Made by a program: the position numbers and the translations under genes. Positions 35,542 to 42,427 of a stretch of DNA of 64,000 bases are shown here, piece by piece. Location: positions 278,914 to 342,913 of the forward strand of contig NZ_JAGWDK010000007.1 in the NCBI RefSeq assembly GCF_018398875.1. Reading direction: 5' to 3'. Numbering within the stretch: the stretch's first letter is position 1; each line of letters starts with the position of its first letter. A model generated the notes under the pieces. That model saw nothing but the letters and a program-made list of their open reading frames with translations, was not told the DNA's origin and searched no databases. The stretch is from Bradyrhizobium sp. sGM-13 (GTDB taxonomy: Bacteria; Pseudomonadota; Alphaproteobacteria; Rhizobiales; Xanthobacteraceae).

Positions 35542-36273
35542 ATGGGGCCATGCACCGTGACCGCGTTCAAGACCATCCGCGCCCGCGCCGAGAAGCGCAA
35601 GGGCGGACCGAAGACCCTCGCCAAGCTGCTGCCGGCCAAGCCGGACCCGAAGGCGCTCGCCAAGCTTGGCGACGACCGCATTCTCGCAGAAATGACCAAG
35701 CGGGTGTTCTGCGCGGGCTTTGCCTGGAGCGTGATCGAGAGCAAATGGCCGGGCTTCGAGGAAGCGTTTCTCGGCTTCAAGCCCGGGCCGCTGACGCTTC
35801 AGCCGGATGATTTCTGGGACAGCCTGATGAAAGACACCCGCATCGTGCGCAACGGCGCCAAGATCATGTCGGTGCGCGCCAATGCCGGTTTCGTCCGCGA
35901 CGTTGCGAAGGAGCACGGCAGTTTCGGCAAGTTCCTTGCGAACTGGCCGTCGTCGGACCAGGCCGGATTGCTGGAACTGCTGGCCAAGCGCGGCAGCCGG
36001 CTCGGCGGCAATACCGGGCAGATGATGCTGCGTTTCCTCGGCTGGGACGGATTCGTCACCTCCAGAGACGTCGTCCTGTGCCTGCGCGATGCCGGGCTCG
36101 ACATTGCGGAGACGGTTACCTCCAAGCGCGATCTCGCCAAGGTGCAGGCGCAGTTCAACGAATGGGCGGAGGAGACCGGCCTTCCTTATGTACAGCTTTC
36201 GCGGATTTGCGCGATGTCGATCGGCGAGAATTATTCGGCGGAGAAGCTGGCCAGTTTCGGCGCGGATGAATGA
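35542..36273 (+). CDS. DNA-3-methyladenine glycosylase I-like protein (HhH-GPD superfamily)
   Basis: 243 residues. The stretch VFCAGFAWSVIESKWPGFEEAFLGF parallels the G.SW..IL.KR..F..AF block of Tag-type 3-methyladenine glycosylases, and the C-terminal helices (MMLRFLGWDGFVTSRDVVLCLRDAGL) fit the same superfamily. The Zn-binding residues of E. coli Tag are not recognisable, so the substrate range may differ. A GTG at 35557 is an alternative start. It stands alone and converges on the rhodanese gene. Confidence 0.72.
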   Translation: MGPCTVTAFKTIRARAEKRKGGPKTLAKLLPAKPDPKALAKLGDDRILAEMTKRVFCAGFAWSVIESKWPGFEEAFLGFKPGPLTLQPDDFWDSLMKDTRIVRNGAKIMSVRANAGFVRDVAKEHGSFGKFLANWPSSDQAGLLELLAKRGSRLGGNTGQMMLRFLGWDGFVTSRDVVLCLRDAGLDIAETVTSKRDLAKVQAQFNEWAEETGLPYVQLSRICAMSIGENYSAEKLASFGADE

Positions 36274-36334
36274 TGGGTATCGCCCCCTCGCTCTTCGAGC
36301 TGCGGCGAGACAAGTCCGCTCCGCCTGCGCGATC

Positions 36335-37567
36335 TCAAATCACGAAGAATCCGTGCGTGCCGTCGCGGCGGAGCTGCTCGACGAGGCCGTATTCCCAGTC
36401 GAGATAAGCCTGCATCGCGCTTTCCTTGACATCGGTGCCCTCGTAGGGCCGGCGATAGCGATGTGACGGATCGGGTTTTGGGATCACGCGCGGTGGCCCG
36501 ATTTCCAGCGAGGCGTCGTAGCCCCCTTCAAGCACGTAAGTTTCCCAGCCCATTTGCGCCAGCCAGGACGCCGTCATGTCGGCGCGCACGCTCATATGGT
36601 CCGTCAGCACGATCCGGGCGCCGCGCACCGGCGCCGCCATGTCGATTTCCTGCACCAATTGCCCGCCGGCGTAATGGCGGAAGCCCGTGATATGGCCAGC
36701 CGTGTATTCCTCCTCCGAGCGGACGTCGAAGCAGTAGAGCGTGCGGTTGGCCTGCGCCCGCAATGCCACCATTTCCTCTGATCCGATGTGCCGGACGCCG
36801 GCGCGATAGGCGACGTCGCAAGCATTGGCCTCGCCGCCTTTGATGGCACCGACTTCGCCGCGCCTGTCACTGCCATGTTCGAGATGTTGTTTGGCCAGCG
36901 TCCAGCCGATGGTACCGTTGCGCAGCGCCCGCACCTTGTTCGCGACGCCGGCATTGATCAGCGACTGGGTGCCGATGATCGAGCGGGTGCGGCCTGCGCA
37001 ATTGACGATGATGGTGGTCTCGGGATCCGGCGCGGCGCGGCCGGCGCGCAGCACCAGTTCGGCGCCGGGCACGCTGATGGAGCCCGGGATGTTCATGGTG
37101 GCGTATTCATCGAAGCGGCGGACATCGAGGATCTGGATGTTGGCGCCGCTCGCAATCAGGGCGTCGACTTCCTCCGCGGCGAGCGACGGCGTGTGGCGGC
37201 GCGACTCGACCAGTTCGCCGAAGGCCTTGGCGTAGGAGTTGACGTCCTCGAACACCTCATAGCCCGCCGACTTCCAGCCCTGCAGCCCGCCGTCAAGCTG
37301 GCGGACATTGGTGTAGCCCAACGCTTTCAGGCGGTCCGCCGCTACGGTGACGAGGCCTTCACCGGCGTCATAAATCACGATCGGCACGTCCTTGCGCGGC
37401 AGCCGCGTCTCGGCTTCGAGTGCGATCCGGTCGGCCGCCATGTTGGCGGCAAACAGCGGATGACCGGTGGCGAACACGGCCTCGTGCCTGACATCGAGCA
37501 GTGCGATTTCCTCGCGCAGCAGCAGCGCGGCGCGGACTAGCGAGGGGGCAACCGAGGGTACGGTCAT
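36335..37567 (-). CDS. Triple-rhodanese-domain protein (thiosulfate sulfurtransferase-like)
   Basis: 410 residues with three consecutive rhodanese domains, roughly 10-110, 130-235 and 260-365. Only the middle domain has a catalytic Cys loop (VNCAGRTRSIIG). In the first, Asp replaces Cys (IYDAGEGL) and in the third Asp again (LTDHMSVRA). Two non-catalytic domains around one active one suggest sulfur transfer with substrate-binding or regulatory domains. It is divergent from a LysR regulator at 37627 with about 60 bases between, so LysR probably controls it. The ATG at 37591 would add eight residues. Confidence 0.85.
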   Translation of the reverse strand: MTVPSVAPSLVRAALLLREEIALLDVRHEAVFATGHPLFAANMAADRIALEAETRLPRKDVPIVIYDAGEGLVTVAADRLKALGYTNVRQLDGGLQGWKSAGYEVFEDVNSYAKAFGELVESRRHTPSLAAEEVDALIASGANIQILDVRRFDEYATMNIPGSISVPGAELVLRAGRAAPDPETTIIVNCAGRTRSIIGTQSLINAGVANKVRALRNGTIGWTLAKQHLEHGSDRRGEVGAIKGGEANACDVAYRAGVRHIGSEEMVALRAQANRTLYCFDVRSEEEYTAGHITGFRHYAGGQLVQEIDMAAPVRGARIVLTDHMSVRADMTASWLAQMGWETYVLEGGYDASLEIGPPRVIPKPDPSHRYRRPYEGTDVKESAMQAYLDWEYGLVEQLRRDGTHGFFVI

Positions 37568-37626
37568 GGACGGAGATTCCGAAAACGGCATATGATCGCT
37601 TGCATAACAGGCACTCTGGGCACTCG

Positions 37627-38550
37627 ATGGATCTCAAACAATTGCGGACTTTCCGGGCCGTAGCCGAACGTGGAAGCCTGAGCAAGGCCGCGGACCGGCT
37701 ACGTGCCGCGCAGCCGGCGCTGAGCCGCCACATCAAGCTGCTCGAGCATGAGCTTCGCGTCGAGCTGTTCGTCCGCAACGGGCGCGGCATGCTCTTGACC
37801 AGCGCGGGCCGGATGCTGCTCGACCGCACCACCGGCCTGATCCGCCAGATCGAGCAGGTCAGCGACGACCTCAAATCGGCGAACGGCAATCCGTCGGGCC
37901 GGGTCATCCTCGGGCTGGTGCCAACGGTCAGCGCTGTCCTGTCCGGACGGTTTGCCCGCCGCGTCCTCAACGAATTTCCCGACGTCTCGCTGCGCATCGT
38001 GGAGAGCTATGGCGGGCACCTGGTCGAATGGCTGCACCGCGGCGAGATGGATCTCGCGATCATCTATGGTCCGGCGGTCGATCTCCATCTTCAGGTCCAG
38101 TCGATCGGCCGCGAGGATATCGTCGCTGTCGGGCCGCCGGGATCGGGGCTGAACAAGCGCAAGCAGGTCGATCTGAAGTGGCTGGTGAAGCAGAAGCTGA
38201 TCCTGCCGAGCATCTCACATGGTCTGCGGGCGCTCTTGGAGAAAGCGCTGGCGCGCGAAAAACTGAAGTTAGAGGCCATGATCGAGGTCGATTCCTACCG
38301 CGCCCAGATCAGCCTGATGGAGGAAGGGCTCGGCTACACGCTGCTGCCGCCTTCCGCCATCCGCACCGAGGTGGCGGCGAAACGGCTGGAGATGGCGGCC
38401 GTCAGTCCCGCCGTGTCGCGCGAATTGATTCTGGCCTCGCCGATCGCCCACCCGCCGTCGATCGCAACGACGACGATCGCCACCCTGATCGTCTCGGAGA
38501 TTCAACAGCTTTCCCGTGAAGGGCTTTGGAAGATCAGCATGACGGCGTAG
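37627..38550 (+). CDS. LysR-family transcriptional regulator
   Basis: 307 residues: N-terminal winged helix (MDLKQLRTFRAVAERGSLSKAADRLRAAQPALSRHIKLLEHEL) and a periplasmic-binding-like effector domain from about 90. The start is the ATG at 37627, where the family N-terminus begins. It is divergent from the triple-rhodanese gene and converges on the two-subunit decarboxylase genes, so likely targets are in the 36-40 kb sulfur/TPP region. Ligand unknown. Confidence 0.92.
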   Translation: MDLKQLRTFRAVAERGSLSKAADRLRAAQPALSRHIKLLEHELRVELFVRNGRGMLLTSAGRMLLDRTTGLIRQIEQVSDDLKSANGNPSGRVILGLVPTVSAVLSGRFARRVLNEFPDVSLRIVESYGGHLVEWLHRGEMDLAIIYGPAVDLHLQVQSIGREDIVAVGPPGSGLNKRKQVDLKWLVKQKLILPSISHGLRALLEKALAREKLKLEAMIEVDSYRAQISLMEEGLGYTLLPPSAIRTEVAAKRLEMAAVSPAVSRELILASPIAHPPSIATTTIATLIVSEIQQLSREGLWKISMTA

Positions 38551-38557
38551 CTGCGCC

Positions 38558-39157
38558 TCAATTATACAGCGCCTCGTCTCCCAACACCGATTGCCGGAAG
38601 CGCGTCGTCAGGATGACGCCGTCGGCAGGCGGCATCACGAACACCAGCGCCTCGGGGTTGATCTTGATCTGCGCGAAAACCGTTCCTCGCCCATCATGCG
38701 CGAGGTCGCGCAGTTCGGTCACCTCGGCCATCGTGCGAACAATGCGCGAGGTACGGATGCCGCAGGCGGTCGCGATCGCGGCGAGGTCGACTCCCGACGC
38801 GGTCGGGGTTTTCTGCATGCCGGTCTCGCCGAAGCGCTCGTTGTCGAGAACGGCGATCGTGAGATTCTTCGGCGCCTCCACCGCGATCGTGGCGAGCGAG
38901 CCGATATTCATCAGCATCTCGCCGTCTCCGGTGACGACGAGCACCTTGCGCTTGGGCTGCGCCAGCGCCAGCCCAAGCCCGATCATCGAGGCGGCGCCCA
39001 TCGCGCCCCAGAGCGGAAAATTGTTCCGATGGTCGCCGGCGGCGGAGACGTCCCAGTTCGGCGCGCCGAGCCCGGCGATGACGAGGAGATCGGCGCGGTC
39101 GCGCAACAGTTCGTTGACGACGTCGCGGCGATGCAGAAGCGCGTTCGGATTGCTCAT
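38558..39157 (-). CDS. Thiamine-diphosphate-dependent decarboxylase, beta (C-terminal, cofactor-binding) subunit; sulfopyruvate/phosphonopyruvate decarboxylase-like
   Basis: 199 residues, corresponding to the C-terminal PP domain of TPP enzymes. The cofactor motif starts at GDGEMLMN and runs to LTIAVLDNERFGETG, with the NFPLWGAMGAASMIGLGLAL segment before it. Together with the upstream alpha subunit it matches the ComE-ComD split of sulfopyruvate decarboxylase and the related phosphonopyruvate decarboxylases. ATG overlaps the alpha-subunit stop (ATGA). The actual 2-oxo acid is unknown; a sulfonated substrate is suggested by the neighbouring rhodanese protein only. Confidence 0.83.
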   Translation of the reverse strand: MSNPNALLHRRDVVNELLRDRADLLVIAGLGAPNWDVSAAGDHRNNFPLWGAMGAASMIGLGLALAQPKRKVLVVTGDGEMLMNIGSLATIAVEAPKNLTIAVLDNERFGETGMQKTPTASGVDLAAIATACGIRTSRIVRTMAEVTELRDLAHDGRGTVFAQIKINPEALVFVMPPADGVILTTRFRQSVLGDEALYN

Positions 39158-39720
39158 TTGCGGGCAAGCTCCTTGAAATTCTTGGCGCCAAGCACGCGCT
39201 GGCCGATCAGGACCGCCACCGGCTTCCAGGTGTTGAAGGCGAGGTTGGCCGCGCCCTGCACCGTCGAGGCGACGAGATCAGGCTCGTCCACTTTATTCAC
39301 GATCACGCCCATGGCCTCCAGCGAGGGACGCGTGCCCTGCCCCATCGGGATCTGCCACGGATTGAACTCGCCCCAGTCGCCGCGCATGGTGACGATCATC
39401 AGTAACGGCATATGACAGATGACGGGCAGCGACAGCATGTTGATGCAATTGCCGACGCCGCTCGACTGCAACAGCAGCACGCCGCGCTCGCCGCCGAGCC
39501 ACGCACCCGCCAGCATCGCTACGCCCTCTTCCTCCGTCGTCAGCGTCACGACGCGAGTCTCGGGATCGGCCTCGAAGGAGCGGATCAGGCGGCTGTGGCC
39601 GGCGTCCGGAACCATCGCGACCTGGCGAATGCCGGCGTCCTTGAGCACGCGGTAGATCTCGTCCGGCCACGTCGGCAGCGCCGGTGCGGCCTCGGCGCGT
39701 GATTTTGCTGCTTCCGCCAT
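39154..39720 (-). CDS. Thiamine-diphosphate-dependent decarboxylase, alpha (N-terminal, PYR-domain) subunit
   Basis: 188 residues. It carries the PYR-domain Glu that activates TPP (TLTTEEEGVAMLAGAWLGG) and the block LLLQSSGVGNCINMLSLPVICHMPLLMIVTMRG, as in sulfopyruvate decarboxylase alpha. Start choice is uncertain: the ATG at 39720 is 12 bases from GGAGG, and a TTG at 39729 is much closer to it. It is the first gene of a two-gene, translationally coupled unit with the beta subunit. Confidence 0.83.
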   Translation of the reverse strand: MAEAAKSRAEAAPALPTWPDEIYRVLKDAGIRQVAMVPDAGHSRLIRSFEADPETRVVTLTTEEEGVAMLAGAWLGGERGVLLLQSSGVGNCINMLSLPVICHMPLLMIVTMRGDWGEFNPWQIPMGQGTRPSLEAMGVIVNKVDEPDLVASTVQGAANLAFNTWKPVAVLIGQRVLGAKNFKELARK

Positions 39721-39907
39721 CGGGCTCAATTTCCTCCGCGATTCCAAGGGTTGATTGACGTGCAGAATAGATCGCGGCGAGGGTTCGAGGAATTTGAATG
39801 TGGACATGGCTTCTATCGCAAAATTGAAAGGCTCGGTGGAGCCAAAGCGTCATATCGAATAACTGGTACGCTGACGTTTGGCCCGTCCACGCAGCCGAAA
39901 TTATTTC

Positions 39908-39936
39908 GGGAACCTGCTGGCTCCCGCAGCATCCAA
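39908..39936 (+). promoter_or_regulatory. Predicted ECF sigma-dependent promoter of the sigma factor gene (GGGAACCT-N14-CATCCAA)
   Basis: GGGAACCT at 39908-39915 and CATCCAA at 39930-39936 are separated by exactly 14 bases, 28 bases before the sigma gene ATG. The same two blocks with identical spacing occur upstream of the next gene (40656-40684). GGAAC-type -35 boxes are typical of ECF sigma factors. The matched pair indicates autoregulation by the adjacent sigma factor. Confidence 0.7.
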
Positions 39937-39964
39937 TCCCAATACCCTGTTATTGGTGGATATC

Positions 39965-40648
39965 ATGCACCAGGCCCACATACCGGACACCGCGCGCCTC
40001 AATACCGACGACGCCGAATTGGTGCGCCGCGCGCTGGCCCGCGACGAGGCGGCGGTGCGCGCGATCATGCAGGCGAATAATCGCAGGCTGTACCGGCTCG
40101 CCCGCGGCATTCTGCGCAACGATGGCGAGGCCGAAGACGTCGTGCAGGAGGCCTATGTCCGTGCCTTCACCCATCTGGAAAGCTTTCGCGGTGATTCCAG
40201 CCTGTCGACGTGGTTGTCGCGGATCACCATGAATGAGGCGCTCGGCCGGCTGCGCCGCCAGCGGCCCGCCGTCGAACTGGACTCATTGCCGCAGGGCGCG
40301 CTGGAGGCCCAGATCATCCAGTTTCCTCGTGCCGCCGACGATCCGGAAAAATCCATGGCCCAGCGTGAAATTCAGCATGTCGTCGAACACGCCATCGACG
40401 AATTGCCGGAAGCGTTCCGTCTCGTCTTCATCACCCGCGTCATCGAGGGGATGAATGTGGAAGAGACCGCCGGAATTCTTGGGCTGAAGCCGGAGACGGT
40501 AAAGACCCGACTGCACCGCGCCCGCACCATGCTGCGCGACATCGTCGAGAACAAGATCGGTCCCGTGGTGATGGAGGCGTTCCCCTTTGCCGGCCGGCGC
40601 TGCGAGCGCCTGACGGACGCTGTGCTGAAGCGGCTGGGCTTCGATTAA
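39965..40648 (+). CDS. ECF-type RNA polymerase sigma factor
   Basis: 227 residues. Sigma region 2 (LYRLARGILRNDGEAEDVVQEAYVRAFTHLESFRGDSSLSTWLSRI) and region 4 (LPEAFRLVFITRVIEGMNVEETAGILGLKPETVKTRLHRAR) are complete. The start is taken as the ATG at 39965 because the predicted ECF promoter lies just upstream; a longer frame beginning at 39878 would place that promoter inside the gene. No anti-sigma factor gene adjoins it. It directs transcription of an envelope or stress regulon that, on promoter evidence, includes itself and the DUF4142 gene. Confidence 0.92.
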   Translation: MHQAHIPDTARLNTDDAELVRRALARDEAAVRAIMQANNRRLYRLARGILRNDGEAEDVVQEAYVRAFTHLESFRGDSSLSTWLSRITMNEALGRLRRQRPAVELDSLPQGALEAQIIQFPRAADDPEKSMAQREIQHVVEHAIDELPEAFRLVFITRVIEGMNVEETAGILGLKPETVKTRLHRARTMLRDIVENKIGPVVMEAFPFAGRRCERLTDAVLKRLGFD

Positions 40649-40655
40649 CTTTTCC

Positions 40656-40684
40656 GGGAACCTCTGCACTCCACGCCCATCCAA
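40656..40684 (+). promoter_or_regulatory. Predicted ECF sigma-dependent promoter of the DUF4142-cupredoxin operon
   Basis: GGGAACCT at 40656-40663, 14 bases, CATCCAA at 40678-40684: the same sequence blocks and spacing as the promoter before the sigma gene. It begins eight bases after the sigma stop codon and 55 bases before the DUF4142 ATG. The spacer sequences differ, so the match is not simply a copied segment. Confidence 0.7.
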
Positions 40685-40738
40685 CTCCTGTTCATCAACG
40701 CGCGGCATTGGTTCCGCGCGCCACAGGAGTGTCAAACC

Positions 40739-41260
40739 ATGTTCATACGATTGAGCGCGGCGATCGCCGCATTGAGCCTTCTTGGCAGCGCCGCGCTGGC
40801 GCAAGGCGCAAAACCCACCGATCCCCAGATCGCACATATCGCCTACACGGCTGGCGTGATCGACATCAACGCAGCCAAACAGGCGATCTCAAAAGCCAGC
40901 AACAAGGACGTCAAGGCATTCGCGCAAGACATGGTGCGCGACCATGAGGCCGTGAACAAGCAGGCGCTCGACCTGGTCAAGAAGCTGAAGGTGACGCCGG
41001 AGGACAACGACACCAGCAAGACGCTGTCGAAGCAGGCCACCGAGAAGCTCGCGGAGCTCGACAAGTTGAAGGGCGCCGAATACGACAAGGCCTATCTCGC
41101 CAACGAGGTCGCCTACCACAAGACCGTCAACAGCGCGCTGGAGACGCAATTGATTCCGTCAGCCAGCAATGCCGAGCTGAAGAGCCTGCTGCAAACCGGC
41201 CTAAAGATTTTTCAAGGCCACCAGCAGCACGCCGAACAAGTCGCCGCCAAGCTGAAATAG
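40739..41260 (+). CDS. DUF4142 exported helical protein
   Basis: 173 residues with a signal peptide (MFIRLSAAIAALSLLGSAALAQ) and a ferritin-like helical-bundle layout of the DUF4142 family (IAYTAGVIDINAAKQAI, VKAFAQDMVRDHEAVNKQALDL, AYHKTVNSALETQLIP, LKIFQGHQQHAEQVAAKL). His residues recur in helices. Predicted periplasmic. It is followed after nine bases by the cupredoxin gene and preceded by a predicted ECF promoter, so it belongs to the sigma factor's response. Function of the family is not established. Confidence 0.9.
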   Translation: MFIRLSAAIAALSLLGSAALAQGAKPTDPQIAHIAYTAGVIDINAAKQAISKASNKDVKAFAQDMVRDHEAVNKQALDLVKKLKVTPEDNDTSKTLSKQATEKLAELDKLKGAEYDKAYLANEVAYHKTVNSALETQLIPSASNAELKSLLQTGLKIFQGHQQHAEQVAAKLK

Positions 41261-41269
41261 GAGGCCGCC

Positions 41270-41590
41270 ATGCGTCCGGGACGATACCGGCTCCTCGTCG
41301 CCGCCCTGCTGCTCGGCGCGGCGGTCGTCCCGGCGCCTGCAGCGACGATCCAGATCACGATTGACAATCTGGTGTTCGCGCCGGCCGAGGTGTCTGCCAA
41401 GGTCGGCGACACCGTCGAATGGATCAACAAGGACGTGTTCGCCCACACCGCGACCGCGCGCAACGGCGATTTCGATGTCGCCACGCCGCCGAAGCAGACG
41501 GTGACCTCGGTGCTGACGAAGGCCGGCAGCGTCGAATATTACTGCCGATATCATCCCAACATGAAGGCGGTGCTGACGATTGCGCCGTAA
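41270..41590 (+). CDS. Small exported cupredoxin (plastocyanin/amicyanin-like blue copper protein)
   Basis: 106 residues with a signal peptide ending near PAPAA. The copper site is complete: His in VFAHTAT, then Cys, His and Met in YYCRYHPNM, giving a type 1 (His-Cys-His-Met) centre. The mature domain is only about 80 residues, one compact cupredoxin. It carries an AGGAGG ribosome site immediately after the DUF4142 gene. Role: periplasmic electron transfer or copper handling under control of the ECF sigma factor (inferred from the operon). Confidence 0.92.
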   Translation: MRPGRYRLLVAALLLGAAVVPAPAATIQITIDNLVFAPAEVSAKVGDTVEWINKDVFAHTATARNGDFDVATPPKQTVTSVLTKAGSVEYYCRYHPNMKAVLTIAP

Positions 41591-42010
41591 CACGGGCGTC
41601 TCACAATTTCCGGAACGGCAGCGCCGGGCCTTCGAGCCTGCGCAACCCAAGCTCGCGCCGTTCCAGCCACCACCATGTTGCTTTGGCCAGCCGCCGAACA
41701 CCTCGCCGTCATCGCCGGCAAAAACAGCGCCTCGCGACCGATCGCGATCACATCGGCTTGTCTTGCGGACAGGCGATCATGTGCCCTGACGGTCGAGGGC
41801 TTGCGGTGGAGAAGCAAATACAGAATCCGGGCCGTTCTGGCATGCTGTGGTTTGGGTGCAGCAATCATTTGATGATGGCATTTCATCGATTTCGGAACCG
41901 CAGCCGCGACAGAGACTTATTTCGTCGTGCTTGCGCGGTGCCAACTATCTTGTTTCCGATTGAAAGCAGCATGTAGTGTCATCTTTGAATCGATGTAGCG
42001 GAGGAGCGCC
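41591..42010. other. 420-base region without a supported gene between the cupredoxin and Hsp20 genes
   Basis: Open frames on both strands here lack ribosome sites and family features. GC looks lower and codon-like bias is absent toward the right end. The last 60 bases must hold the promoter of the Hsp20-Lon operon, and a strong AGCGGAGGAG ribosome site ends it. I could not identify a ROSE-type RNA thermometer or a convincing heat-shock promoter. Confidence 0.5.
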
Positions 42011-42418
42011 ATGCCGGAGAAAGATCCAATCAATTGGATGCTGTCCGACGCCATCGAGACGCTCGCCCGGGCCGAACGCCTTCACCAGCAGTTCCTAAAT
42101 TTGCAGCCATTAGCTGGCGTTCGAGAGCCAAGTTGGGAGCCGCCCATCGATGTGCTGGAGACCGATCGCGAGATTCTCATTCTAATCGCATTGCCGGGGG
42201 TCGATCCGAATGAAGTCGAAGCACTGCTCGAAAACGGGATGCTGGTAGTGAGCGGACGCCGCACGCTTCCCGCAGAACTGCGCAACGCTCGTATTCTACG
42301 CCTTGAGCTGCCTCAAGGGCGGTTCGAACGCCGCATTCGGCTGCCGGCAGGCCGCTACGCCATCACCCGCTTCGCCGCCCACGGTTGCATTGGCCTGCGC
42401 CTTGCCAAATCCTCCTGA
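42011..42418 (+). CDS. Hsp20/alpha-crystallin small heat-shock protein
   Basis: 135 residues. The alpha-crystallin domain is recognisable from about 43 (WEPPIDVLETDREILILIALPGVDPNEVEALLENGMLVVSGRR) and ends with the GRFERRIRLP segment. No conserved C-terminal IXI tail is seen. It is an ATP-independent holdase in the cytoplasm. The next gene, lon, starts nine bases after its stop, so aggregation-prone clients and protease are made together. Confidence 0.88.
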   Translation: MPEKDPINWMLSDAIETLARAERLHQQFLNLQPLAGVREPSWEPPIDVLETDREILILIALPGVDPNEVEALLENGMLVVSGRRTLPAELRNARILRLELPQGRFERRIRLPAGRYAITRFAAHGCIGLRLAKSS

Positions 42419-42427
42419 GAGTTGGCC

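Noticed and set aside
39878..39964. Longer N-terminus for the ECF sigma factor
   Set aside because: It would place the predicted autoregulatory promoter inside the coding region, and sigma homology does not extend there.
41880..42010. A ROSE-type RNA thermometer or RpoH promoter before Hsp20
   Set aside because: I could not find the conserved anti-ribosome-site segment or a CTTG/CyTATnT pair at proper spacing.
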